A stretch of DNA of 64,000 nucleotides from Bacteroidales bacterium UBA3843 (GTDB lineage: Bacteria; Bacteroidota; Bacteroidia; Bacteroidales; Paludibacteraceae): positions 349,066-413,065 of the forward strand of contig DGHR01000003.1 in the NCBI GenBank assembly GCA_002392745.1, in the 5' to 3' direction. The notes under the pieces are model-generated. The model saw only the letters and a list, made by a program, of their open reading frames with translations, had not been told where the DNA came from and searched no databases. This document shows, one piece after another, positions 52,409 to 61,672 of this stretch. The position numbers and the translations under genes were made by a program. Position 1 is the stretch's first letter. Each line of letters starts with the position of its first letter.

Positions 52409-53352
52409 TTATCTTTTATTTGAATATACTTTAATACAACTGCCTTCCCCAGCTCTATTAAATCTCCGTCATTCAATGGAATTTTAACTTGCGGGTTGTC
52501 GCACTCTATTTTTTCTTCACCTCTAAAGATCCGAGTTCGTTTCCCTAACAAACGAGTTCCATCCTTCTCCACTTGTAAATAAAAGCCAAAGGTTTCGGAA
52601 AAGCCGATATGTGCGTGCATACGACTCACATATTTATTTTTCTCAACTTGAGGAGATTGGGGATTATCGTCAATAGCGATATGATTTTCTCTATATCCCG
52701 TGGGAATTTTGGGGAATCTACCTGCGCCTATGTTGTACGCGCTAATCATTTTTTCCTTCATCTCATCAGAAGACAAGATATATTTTTCTTGCATCAAACT
52801 ACCAGCATCACCAAAAATACTAATGCTAGCCTTACACGAATGGGAGACCGGAGTTTCTATATTTTCAATAACCTGCAAGTACTCCAACGGATTGTCTCCT
52901 ATGCGTGTAGCTCGCAGTTCTCCTGCTGGGTTACCTATAGAGAAGGAAACATCATCAAAAGCATAACCATGTTCATTTACCAAAGTTGACAGCATTCTAT
53001 GGCGATACTGCTCATTATTATATTGCTTAAATCTCAATGCGTCCGTATCAAGCCAAAGAACAAGCTTCATTCCATTTGAATACTCTTTATCATCAATCAG
53101 TTTACCCAATGTGACAACAACACTCCTCAGTAGGTCATCTTTAGTTTCTAACTGTGGGGTGGGATTTTCTTGGGATTGAGACCTATTATTGGAAATTTCA
53201 GCTATTTTTGCTATTGAAGATGAGTCCTCTACAGGAACAGAACCGTGCTCTTTAGTTTCTGCATGCGTTTCAGGTTGAGTAGGCTGAGACTCTTTTAATG
53301 AATTACCAGCACCTCTCATTCTTTGGTCTAACCAATCAAAAAATTTACTCAT
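52405..53352 (-). CDS. FHA-domain protein (FhaB-like position)
   Basis: 315 residues. A low-complexity Ser/Glu/Thr-rich N-terminal third (possible phosphorylation region), a middle domain, and a C-terminal FHA domain with KYVSRMHAHIGFSETFGFYL (S-R-x-H core), GTRLLGKRTRIFRGEE and NDGDLIELGKAVVLKYI. It should bind a phosphothreonine made by the neighbouring kinase. It lies 7 bases after the kinase gene. Confidence 0.78.
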   Translation of the reverse strand: MSKFFDWLDQRMRGAGNSLKESQPTQPETHAETKEHGSVPVEDSSSIAKIAEISNNRSQSQENPTPQLETKDDLLRSVVVTLGKLIDDKEYSNGMKLVLWLDTDALRFKQYNNEQYRHRMLSTLVNEHGYAFDDVSFSIGNPAGELRATRIGDNPLEYLQVIENIETPVSHSCKASISIFGDAGSLMQEKYILSSDEMKEKMISAYNIGAGRFPKIPTGYRENHIAIDDNPQSPQVEKNKYVSRMHAHIGFSETFGFYLQVEKDGTRLLGKRTRIFRGEEKIECDNPQVKIPLNDGDLIELGKAVVLKYIQIKDN

Positions 53353-53359
53353 GGCAGTA

Positions 53360-55012
53360 TCAATTTAGATTCTGACGAAGAACAGCAATTTCACGATTAG
53401 CTTTTTCTAAGTCAGATGTTTTTTGCTTTAAATTATTATTAAGACGCTTAATTTCTGCATCTTTTTTCTTAATTTGCTCGTTCAATGTAGCAACTTCTGA
53501 ATACGATGAACCGGAAGAAGATGTACTTGCAGATTTCAGTTTTCTGATTTCTTCATCTTTTTGCGAAATTTGTGTTCTGTATTCTCCTATCTGCTTATTC
53601 AATTGTGCTATTTGAGATTCGAGTTGCTTTGTCGCAGCATCATTAGTTAGCGTTTTACATATAGTGTCGTGAACTACTACAAGGTTTGAACCAGAGTTGT
53701 CTGTAAACTTATCTCCCTTAGTAAATGCGAACAGACTAGCGCCAATTCCCCAAATACCAAATAACACTACAAGCAAAATTAACCAAGGATTTTTTTGCAC
53801 CTTTTTAAGATTTTTGAGTTCTTCAACTAACTCTACAACCCTATCTTTTGCGCTCCTCAAATCCAATGATAGTGTGTCACACTCATTCTGTTTTGCGTTT
53901 AACTGCTCATTAAGTCCCTTATTGGTAGTTCGCAAGTCATTGAGTTGTGAAGCCAGTTTTTTATTCTCAGTGGTCAGATTTTCTTTTTCTACATCGTTAC
54001 ATAATGCACTAGAAGTTTGAACATGTGTCATTATAAAATCATACAACTCTTTTCCATTTTTAAAGCGTTCCGCCGGGTTCTTGCGGAGGCATTTCAATAT
54101 AGCGTCTTCTAACCATTGAGGATAGTCTCTTTTATATTCCTCACCCTCATATTTCCGTTCGTAATTCTCTCGTCTAATATCTTCAATGGCAGGCGGAGCA
54201 ACTTCTCTATGCGCATTCATCAACTTAAATTCCGCCGCTGTTGCATTACTATTTTTGGTGTCATAGGGGAAGGGTACACGACCTGTAAGATATTGATAAA
54301 GAACGATACCAAAACTATATATATCAGATTGTTCAGTAAGAATTGAGTCATCATCCCATTTCTCCGGAGCTTTGAACTCCGGCGCACCATTAGTGTGACG
54401 ACTACTACGCACTACCTCATCCCCATTGATGGCAAGGCCGAAATCAAGCAATACAAAGTTGCCATCTTCACGGCGCATGATATTGCCAGAGTGAATATCA
54501 TTGTGTATAACTTTGTATTTGTTGATTAGCTTTTTTCGTGTGTTTTCATCAATCAGCACTTTGCTGCCATCATTAGGGTCATCTTGCAGTTTGTCCTCAT
54601 CCCGGTCCATGCAGAATCGATAAATATCCTCATGGCAATAAGCAAGCGCACTGCTTATCTGCAAAGCCATGCGGATTACTTCTTCTGTAGGGACGCAGTT
54701 CTGATTCGCTTTCAGATAATGCAAAATATCCTGTCCATCCACATAGTCCATCTCAACCAGTGCCTTATTATCTAATAAGCACGGTTGATAAATATGAACG
54801 ATGTTGGGGTGATTGCCGTTACCGAGACGGAGCAAGACTTTGCACTCGCGCAAGAATTTCTGATACGTTTTACTTGCGCTATCAACTATGGTTTCATTCA
54901 GCACACGAACGGCGCGAATGTAACCTAATTCATTATGACGAACTTTATAAACAGTGGCGAAGCCGCCCTTGCCTAACTCGTCAAGCATTGTATATTCTTG
55001 TAAAAATGCCAT
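53360..55012 (-). CDS. Membrane Ser/Thr protein kinase with coiled-coil outer domain
   Basis: 550 residues. Kinase domain 1-335: GKGGFATVYKV (glycine loop), AVRVL with Arg36 in place of the usual beta-3 Lys, FLRECKVL (helix C Glu), VIHNDIHSGNIM (HxD loop), LLDFGLAI and GAPEFKAPEKW. Then a coiled coil (~350-410), a transmembrane helix PWLILLVVLFGIWGIGASLF and a second long coiled coil at the C-terminus. PknB has PASTA domains at that place; here coiled coils may sense or assemble instead. Lys-to-Arg is unusual and activity needs testing. Same operon as both FHA genes and PP2C. Confidence 0.88.
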   Translation of the reverse strand: MAFLQEYTMLDELGKGGFATVYKVRHNELGYIRAVRVLNETIVDSASKTYQKFLRECKVLLRLGNGNHPNIVHIYQPCLLDNKALVEMDYVDGQDILHYLKANQNCVPTEEVIRMALQISSALAYCHEDIYRFCMDRDEDKLQDDPNDGSKVLIDENTRKKLINKYKVIHNDIHSGNIMRREDGNFVLLDFGLAINGDEVVRSSRHTNGAPEFKAPEKWDDDSILTEQSDIYSFGIVLYQYLTGRVPFPYDTKNSNATAAEFKLMNAHREVAPPAIEDIRRENYERKYEGEEYKRDYPQWLEDAILKCLRKNPAERFKNGKELYDFIMTHVQTSSALCNDVEKENLTTENKKLASQLNDLRTTNKGLNEQLNAKQNECDTLSLDLRSAKDRVVELVEELKNLKKVQKNPWLILLVVLFGIWGIGASLFAFTKGDKFTDNSGSNLVVVHDTICKTLTNDAATKQLESQIAQLNKQIGEYRTQISQKDEEIRKLKSASTSSSGSSYSEVATLNEQIKKKDAEIKRLNNNLKQKTSDLEKANREIAVLRQNLN

Positions 55013-55014
55013 AA

Positions 55015-55575
55015 TTAGAATCGATGAATCAATATAACTTTAGCCTCGTTTTCATTGGAGTAGTATGCCGACTTGGTTATTCCAGTGGAAAAATCCATAT
55101 ATGTATAGTTAGTACTATAACGGCTAGTTTCATCTTGGGTGCATGTCCAATAAATATCATACATTCTAACCGCATCGCGATTTGAGTATATTTGTTTCAT
55201 TTCTTGTAATGTAGGCACAGATTTCTTGGAAATATCAGTCCATTGCATACCTATCCATCCTTTATCTAATACAGCATAACCATGCTGTCCATTGTCTCTA
55301 ATATATACAACAGTATATTTTTCATCCCCTACTGTTATGATGTCACCTAATTTATATCCTGCACTTCGGCTGCAATCTGATATAAGCTCTTCAACAGAAA
55401 GCACAGACTTTCCCGATAGTTCTTTATAGACATTATAAAATCTACGTCCGGCTTCGCAGTCTCCTGCTTCAAGTTTCTCCAGTGCCTTATTGAGGTATGA
55501 AGAATAATCTGATTGGGCACTTGATGATGCTGAGATTGCTATCAGCACAACAAAAATTATAGCTTTTGTTCTCAT
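55015..55575 (-). CDS. Small secreted protein, paralogue 1 (186 aa)
   Basis: Signal peptide MRTKAIIFVVLIAISASSSA. Mature N-terminus SDYSSYLNKALEKLEAGDCE, RRFYNVYKELSGKS is a TPR-like helical pair shared with the next two genes. C-terminal half (VPTLQEMKQIYSNRDAVRMY, DIYWTCTQDETSRYS) resembles DUF1566/FISUMP-type domains, where YWT precedes a beta fold. Lies 2 bases after the next gene upstream and just before the kinase gene. Confidence 0.65.
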   Translation of the reverse strand: MRTKAIIFVVLIAISASSSAQSDYSSYLNKALEKLEAGDCEAGRRFYNVYKELSGKSVLSVEELISDCSRSAGYKLGDIITVGDEKYTVVYIRDNGQHGYAVLDKGWIGMQWTDISKKSVPTLQEMKQIYSNRDAVRMYDIYWTCTQDETSRYSTNYTYMDFSTGITKSAYYSNENEAKVILIHRF

Positions 55576-55585
55576 ATGAAAATTA

Positions 55586-56140
55586 TTAAAATCTATATAT
55601 TAAAAGCAAACCTTTTGAATCAGTTCTACTTGTAGTGTGCCAGTTGTTATAATAGAAAGATAAATAGTAATTTGACGAAGATGATTCCTGATCAATTGTC
55701 CAGTATTCCCCATCAGTTAAATTAATTTTATGTCTATTTTTGTAAATAATTTTCATTTCGGAACGAGTCGGCAGTTTGCGTCCTGCAATCATATCATCAG
55801 TAATTGGTCCTGAACCATAATCGCATACGGCGAATCCATGTTTCCCCTTATCTTCTATGTATATAACTTTATAAGTCAAAGAATTGACTTGAATTTTATC
55901 ATTTATTTTATATACTTTTTCTGCTACTGAATTTTGAAAACAATCATCTATCATAATTTGTACAGAGGATTTTGTTTCACCCGACAATTCTTTATAAATA
56001 TTATACCACTTTTGCGCCCCCTCACAGTTACCTTTTCTTAATTCATCCATAGATTGGGTCAAGTAACTGGAATAATCTGACTGAGCAGCCAAATTACAAG
56101 CGCATAAAACGCAAAAAACAAATAATAGTTTCGTTTTCAT
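55586..56140 (-). CDS. Small secreted protein, paralogue 2 (184 aa)
   Basis: Signal peptide MKTKLLFVFCVLCACNLAA. Shares SDYSSYLTQSMDELRKGNCE and AQKWYNIYKELSGE with paralogue 1, and LPTRSEMKIIYKNRHKINLT / GEYWTIDQESS at the C-terminus. Function unknown; outside the cytoplasm. Confidence 0.65.
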   Translation of the reverse strand: MKTKLLFVFCVLCACNLAAQSDYSSYLTQSMDELRKGNCEGAQKWYNIYKELSGETKSSVQIMIDDCFQNSVAEKVYKINDKIQVNSLTYKVIYIEDKGKHGFAVCDYGSGPITDDMIAGRKLPTRSEMKIIYKNRHKINLTDGEYWTIDQESSSSNYYLSFYYNNWHTTSRTDSKGLLLIYRF

Positions 56141-56154
56141 AGCTCAATATCATT

Positions 56155-56601
56155 TTATAATTTTTTCTGTACAGAAATAGACTCATACCATCCTCCGCCA
56201 TTCAAGCCTCGGGCTAAACTTTCATAAACATTTGCGCAATTACGCAATTGGCGAGCTCTTTCGTCCGGGTCACTATACATACTAAGAACCCTCATAAGCA
56301 ATTCTCCGTCAGCCAAGTCTGAGTTTTTTATATATTCCATTAACGTTGCCCAATCAAAGGTTACCGCATAATCATCCATTTTTTTCCCCTGACATAGTTG
56401 GGCAATCAAGACATCCATTTTTTCAGATGATACACCGGACAATTCCTTATAAACATTATAACACTTTTGCGCCTTCTCACAGTTATTCATCCATAAATGC
56501 ATAGCCGCCAAATTGCGATACTCATTTGGATTGGATTGAGCAAGAACCTCAATTGTAGCTATAAGCAACAAAGGAGCGATGATGAAAAGTTTCGTTTTCA
56601 T
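56155..56601 (-). CDS. Small secreted protein, paralogue 3 (148 aa)
   Basis: Signal peptide MKTKLFIIAPLLLIATIEVLA. Shares the helical pair AMHLWMNNCEKAQKCYNVYK and ELSGVSSEKMDVLIAQL with the two preceding paralogues but lacks the DUF1566-like C-terminus, ending instead in a helical region. Immediately follows the SEDS-PBP gene. Confidence 0.62.
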   Translation of the reverse strand: MKTKLFIIAPLLLIATIEVLAQSNPNEYRNLAAMHLWMNNCEKAQKCYNVYKELSGVSSEKMDVLIAQLCQGKKMDDYAVTFDWATLMEYIKNSDLADGELLMRVLSMYSDPDERARQLRNCANVYESLARGLNGGGWYESISVQKKL

Positions 56602-56612
56602 GATAATCCTAT

Positions 56613-59600
56613 TTATTTGTTAATATATCCGTTTTCATATAATGCCTCAAGCACTACTGACTTGGTTAAGCGTACTGCTGCACCAGAGCCAGTACTGCGT
56701 TCCATGCGGACAGCGACTGCCAAAGGATGTTTATCACCTTGTCCCTCAACAAAGAACATATACCAACCATCATTCCGTTTCTCAATATGCTGACGAGTTT
56801 GGTATCTGCGAGTCCACTTATTGTAGAAGCGAATATCCTTGTCTATACGGTAACGTTCAGGAGTGCCAGTCTTTCCTCCGACATAACTTGGAAGGACAAC
56901 ACTATTACGAGGCTTTTGATTAGCAGATTCCGCAAGCATATATTCTTTCAGAATGTTTGCCGACTGAGAAGATAGTAATCTAATCTCACCAGTTTCTATG
57001 TGTTTCTTGCTATATTTATTCAAAGGCAATAAAAACTGTGTATATAGCATTTCTCCGTCATTAACAACAGCAGAAGCAATACGTGCCATATTAAGCGGTG
57101 ACGCTTGAAGTTCAAAGTTTTCATAGCCTTGTCCCCAAGCCCATCTCCATTCGCCTTCATTCATCTTCTTATGCACTCCATCTTCCAAACGTTTATTGTA
57201 CTTTGACAATGCCTTACTTTCATTTTGACGAATCTTTTCGCGGATAGCTCTTTGTTTGACATCATCACACGCGTACGATAAATAGTAAGGTGTAGAGTTG
57301 CCTATGCTAACGCCAGCCGTTTCATAGATACTATCTAACTCCCAATACAGGTCATTTTCATTGATTAGATTGATGAAATAACAGTTGGAAGAATATACAA
57401 TTGCATCCTTCATTGGCACTCTATATCCATGTGGTTCAGGCGCTTTCCCTGTCTCCACTATATCATCAGCAGTAACCAAATATTTTTTGTCAGAAGCAGA
57501 AGTTCCCAACTTCTGGAATCCCGCGATAGCAGACATTATTTTTGCCGTCGAACCGGGCATAGTCTGATAAGTCAAACCAAGATCTCTGTCTGTATAGGCA
57601 GTCCAACTTTTATCTTTGTAGTTGTCAGAATAGCTATGATGCCCTTGCGAATCTTCATCTCGCAATCTTTGATAATCCGGAAGCGGATAATTTGCAGAGC
57701 TTAAAAGTTCACCATTTTTAGCATCCAAAACAACAACAGATATACGTAGCAAATTATTATCTTTTAATGCTGGAGTTTTCTCCACATATGAGTAAATACG
57801 ATTTTGTAGGTTGGTTTGAAGTACAGCATCAAGGGACAAGTGTAAATCAAAATCACCATCACGAACATCCTTATTATGTTTTCTCAATGGTCTTCCCTTA
57901 ACTCCAGTTTTCAAATACTTCACTAAGGGTTTATTGTCTCGTAAACGATATGTAACAATCGTGTCAATCGATTCCGAAGCAAGATACTTTGTATTTGCTT
58001 TTATCTTTCCTTTTAGTTTCACCTTTACTGGTTGATGTTGCTTATCATAGTAGGTGTTATCGTAATCCCTCAAGTATGATAAGTGCTGTGCTTCTGCCAT
58101 ATACCCAATCGGATTTTCCTCATCATAAGTAAAATATAACCCAGTGTTTTGGTCTCCCAGCATAAAAAACAACTGTTCAGCAAAAGGATAGTATCTGCGA
58201 GTGTGTGCTTTCCGAGTTTTCTCATATCGTTGTCTAATAGAATCCACTATAAGCTCATTATGTTTATCTTCGGCATCTATTCCAGACTGCAATAATTTAA
58301 TATAGTCGTCTGTCAACTTTTCTCTGTCACTTGTTGCGAGCAAAACGCCATTTCTATCATAGATATTACCTGCCCACATTTCGCGGGTAAGCAAAGCTAT
58401 TCGTGGATTATATTCTATAAGAGGAAGTCCTTGATTATTCAAAACGAAAGCGGGATGTGCCAAAGTCTTACTCCGTGACCACAATGCGTAGTATTGCCAA
58501 ACGCCCAGCGTAAACAATGCGAGAATAAGAAATGTCCATGATACAATAGAAACAGGATAATTGTAGTCGCCGACACTACGTCTCCTAATATTCTCAACAA
58601 CAGCAGAACTCTCCTGTTTTTTTTCTGTACTTATATTTTTTGACATTGATAAAATAACGCCCAATGCCACTAAATTAAGAATCATACTTACCTTACCATA
58701 ACTGATAAAAGGTACAGTAACGCCAGTAAGTGGTATCATACCACTACTACCGAGGGCTATAATAAAGAATTGCACTGCCGTTGCAATCGCAACACCCATG
58801 CAAAAGTAAAAAGCAAACGGATGACCAACGCGATAACCTATGACTATCATTCTTCTCAGAAGCAATGCAAGCACCAAAACCACACACACCAAACCCCACC
58901 AACCAGTCTGTTCGGCAATAGATGACAGAATCATATCTGTATGGAATGCAGGAATAAGGTTCGGGTTGCCATCTCCCAATCCTTGACCAGCCATACCTCC
59001 GGTGGCAATTGCCCACAGACCATTGGCTACTTGGGTATTACTAACAGGCTCGGCATTACTTCCATTATGTAAGATATCCAAGTCTCCCCAAGTATTAACA
59101 CACATTCGCGTTCTTTGTTCAAAGCGAATAGCGGTATCGCTGTGCTCAAATGCTGGAATCGTTGTTAGAATCTCACCTCCAAATATAAAGACAAAAACAA
59201 TCAGATTGAAGAAAAACGCTGTCTCAAAGAACTGCTTGTTGCGAGATAGTCCAATACCAATCCAGACCACGAACCATAGCAATGAAAATATAATTGAATT
59301 GCCTATCTTGTAGCCGAAATATGTGAACAATGCGAAGGACAAAATGCCGTATATCAATATTGCAAAATCGCATGTAAATATGCGTTCCCATTTTTCTTCC
59401 TCCGGCATATTATCAAGGTTGACTTTGGACTTAACAAGTGAATATAGAAGTATAAAAGTAACAGCAATGATAAGAGCAGGTCCCATATCGCCCAATTTTA
59501 TATAAATAGCCATCAGGGTAACTAATCCAAATAGAAGCCATGCAAGTGTCTTAAACTTATTCCAAACGTTGGTGTGGTTAGGACGAGAATATGCGATAAT

Positions 59601-61085
59601 ACTATCTGCTGTACTTGTGAAGAATGCTGCCATAAAGAATACAATGAGATATTTCGCAATCTCGCTGGGTTGGAATGTCAACCCTAACAAACTTAGATTA
59701 ACTTTCATTCCTCCTATCTCTTTACCAAGAGGAGTGAAAAGCAGTGCAGTAATAATGATTGCTAATAGAAGCCAACCAAAGCCTTTAGGCAATTTATCTA
59801 TAAAATTGAGTATGGGCTTATTTATTTTGCTTACATAGGGAATGTTGAATATAGCAAAAGGATAACTCAATATAAGCAAAGCCATAGCCCCGAGTTTCTT
59901 GGTAATACGAGCATCACTTGTGAGAACTGAAGCTAGACGACTAACTTTTTGCTTAAATGGCAAGAAAAGCCATCGTAATATGGAAATAGTGGGGTCAAAA
60001 GCAATTTTGCTGTTACCTTGATAATACTTAATGAAATCAACAAATTGCAGAGCAAATATAACTACGATACCCATAAGTACGCCGGACGCCATTTCTGCCC
60101 CTCTTAAATCTTCCGTTAAAGGATTTTGTATAGCGAACATTATGAGAACACAAAATCCTGTCAAGAACATAGCAGACGATAGGAGCAGTGGATCAAAATA
60201 CTTTTTCCTATACATCAGAAAAATAGCAAGTGACCACCATGCTAGCAGAATTAAAACGAACCACTTTATAACTTCTGCTTTGTACTCTTTTGGTGAACGG
60301 ACGGTAATCGTACCATCATTCTTTATTTGTTTGAGTGTCGCATTATCTATCATCTGAATACGGTGCTCTAACTGCTCAAACTTGAATGTAAGATTCTTTT
60401 TGAACTTGCCCAATTTAATTCCTTTAGAAGCTCCATATTCAAAGCCCCATTTGAGTGGAAGAACACTATAACCATGTGCCTTATTTAGACCAGTAAAAAT
60501 AGCTTCGCCAAGAGAATCTGTTTTAACATATGCAATAGTGTCAGCACATGCCCGATGCAGAGAATCATAGTAGTATTCTGTCAGCATGACAATAGCGTCT
60601 GACAGACTTTGATTTTCATTTGTGAACAATTTTACGGATATAGAGCCATCTCCTTGACCTAGCGGGATTTCATTTTTCATAGAATCTGCAGCGGGCAGAG
60701 CATGTCCTAATCCAATAGCTTCTTTAGATCGGTCAAGCTTTGCGGTGAACACATGCAAAGAATCAGCAACGGTTGCAGGTATCTTACCATAAGCACGCTT
60801 TTGCAGATAGTATAAATTCGAATACTTAAGACCTCTGTTTAATCGGGCAGTAATTGAATCGGCAGCAAGTTCAGCCTCTTTGCGTGTGCCTACATAATTG
60901 TTAGTCAGTAAGACATTCGACAATTCTGCCGCAGATAAGTCTTTTGAAAGATTGACAGTTCTTTGGTTATTGTAATTTTCTTCCGTTTGTTTGAATTCAG
61001 GACGGAGATTATTCAAGAACACCAACAATAGTCCACACAAAGCTAATGTTGAAATCAGCACCGAATATTTAGAAAATGTTTTCAT
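56613..61085 (-). CDS. SEDS glycosyltransferase - penicillin-binding transpeptidase fusion (RodA/FtsW + PBP2-like)
   Basis: 1490 residues. N-terminal helix and extracytoplasmic region (1-280), then a multi-helix SEDS domain (~290-850) with LGDGNPNLIPAFHTDMILSS (conserved D) and LTGVTVPFISYGKVSMI. The PBP part (~880-1490) has GNIYDRNGVLLATS, then the transpeptidase triad: Ser1179-x-x-Lys1182 (PGSTAKIM), SSN 1232-1234 and KTG 1405-1407 (GGKTGTPERY). It would polymerise and cross-link peptidoglycan in one chain. SEDS and bPBP are separate proteins in most bacteria. First gene of the kinase/FHA/PP2C operon. The bulk of the proteins that phospho-signalling controls in actinobacteria are exactly this pair. 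Confidence 0.9.
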   Translation of the reverse strand: MKTFSKYSVLISTLALCGLLLVFLNNLRPEFKQTEENYNNQRTVNLSKDLSAAELSNVLLTNNYVGTRKEAELAADSITARLNRGLKYSNLYYLQKRAYGKIPATVADSLHVFTAKLDRSKEAIGLGHALPAADSMKNEIPLGQGDGSISVKLFTNENQSLSDAIVMLTEYYYDSLHRACADTIAYVKTDSLGEAIFTGLNKAHGYSVLPLKWGFEYGASKGIKLGKFKKNLTFKFEQLEHRIQMIDNATLKQIKNDGTITVRSPKEYKAEVIKWFVLILLAWWSLAIFLMYRKKYFDPLLLSSAMFLTGFCVLIMFAIQNPLTEDLRGAEMASGVLMGIVVIFALQFVDFIKYYQGNSKIAFDPTISILRWLFLPFKQKVSRLASVLTSDARITKKLGAMALLILSYPFAIFNIPYVSKINKPILNFIDKLPKGFGWLLLAIIITALLFTPLGKEIGGMKVNLSLLGLTFQPSEIAKYLIVFFMAAFFTSTADSIIAYSRPNHTNVWNKFKTLAWLLFGLVTLMAIYIKLGDMGPALIIAVTFILLYSLVKSKVNLDNMPEEEKWERIFTCDFAILIYGILSFALFTYFGYKIGNSIIFSLLWFVVWIGIGLSRNKQFFETAFFFNLIVFVFIFGGEILTTIPAFEHSDTAIRFEQRTRMCVNTWGDLDILHNGSNAEPVSNTQVANGLWAIATGGMAGQGLGDGNPNLIPAFHTDMILSSIAEQTGWWGLVCVVLVLALLLRRMIVIGYRVGHPFAFYFCMGVAIATAVQFFIIALGSSGMIPLTGVTVPFISYGKVSMILNLVALGVILSMSKNISTEKKQESSAVVENIRRRSVGDYNYPVSIVSWTFLILALFTLGVWQYYALWSRSKTLAHPAFVLNNQGLPLIEYNPRIALLTREMWAGNIYDRNGVLLATSDREKLTDDYIKLLQSGIDAEDKHNELIVDSIRQRYEKTRKAHTRRYYPFAEQLFFMLGDQNTGLYFTYDEENPIGYMAEAQHLSYLRDYDNTYYDKQHQPVKVKLKGKIKANTKYLASESIDTIVTYRLRDNKPLVKYLKTGVKGRPLRKHNKDVRDGDFDLHLSLDAVLQTNLQNRIYSYVEKTPALKDNNLLRISVVVLDAKNGELLSSANYPLPDYQRLRDEDSQGHHSYSDNYKDKSWTAYTDRDLGLTYQTMPGSTAKIMSAIAGFQKLGTSASDKKYLVTADDIVETGKAPEPHGYRVPMKDAIVYSSNCYFINLINENDLYWELDSIYETAGVSIGNSTPYYLSYACDDVKQRAIREKIRQNESKALSKYNKRLEDGVHKKMNEGEWRWAWGQGYENFELQASPLNMARIASAVVNDGEMLYTQFLLPLNKYSKKHIETGEIRLLSSQSANILKEYMLAESANQKPRNSVVLPSYVGGKTGTPERYRIDKDIRFYNKWTRRYQTRQHIEKRNDGWYMFFVEGQGDKHPLAVAVRMERSTGSGAAVRLTKSVVLEALYENGYINK

Positions 61086-61190
61086 TATTATGTAGATTTA
61101 ATTCACATGTGCCTACTCACTTTTGGCTTTTCGGCATACTCCACTTCGTTATGGACGTCACCAGTCTTAGCTTTGGCGCAAATTCGCTCG

Positions 61191-61221
61191 CAAAGATACA
61201 ACAAAAGTTTGAAATACGCAA
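61191..61221 (-). promoter_or_regulatory. Promoter of the SEDS-PBP / kinase operon
   Basis: TTG (61221-61219), 20 bases, TATCTTTG (61198-61191), about 100 bases before the ATG at 61085. Likely the main start of the 45.9-61.1 kb minus-strand gene run. Confidence 0.7.
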
Positions 61222-61560
61222 GAATTTATGCTTAAAAATAAAATATATTTGATGTTTTCAGGGGGAAGACTAACGTTCGAGCACACATGAGCAGCCGCAT
61301 CCTCAAGGAGGCATCACTTCCGACTAATAGAAGAATACTTAGGCGGAATGTGGTGCGCCTTCAAAAAACACCCTAACTTTTCTGTTGGCGAAATAATTTC
61401 AATTTCAGGCATTTATGCAATTATTTTGCAGCCTAAATGCAACTATAAACGATAGCACTCCCTTAGCACTATATACCGTGATAGTAGGATGAATGACTGA
61501 TTTGAGCCTCGTGATGGGGTGAATAGCAACCTCTTAAACAATTTGGATTGCGACGGCATC
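61222..61560. other. Spacer with no supported gene
   Basis: About 340 bases; no good frame. Contains GAGCACACATGAGCAGCC and other unremarkable sequence, and no repeat or RNA I recognise. Confidence 0.5.
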
Positions 61561-61564
61561 TCCC

Positions 61565-61600
61565 AAAAAATAAAAAAACGGCACACGCGCACGTGTACCG
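61565..61600 (-). terminator. Terminator after the TPR-retropepsin gene
   Basis: Minus strand: CGGTACACG, loop, CGTGTGCCG with one mismatch, followed by a run of T residues (61565-61578). Canonical intrinsic terminator. Confidence 0.8.
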
Positions 61601-61672
61601 AATTTCTATTATGTAACTTATTTGCTTCGCAACGCCTGAATTTTACAGGCGCGTAAACGAGTCGGAAAGATT

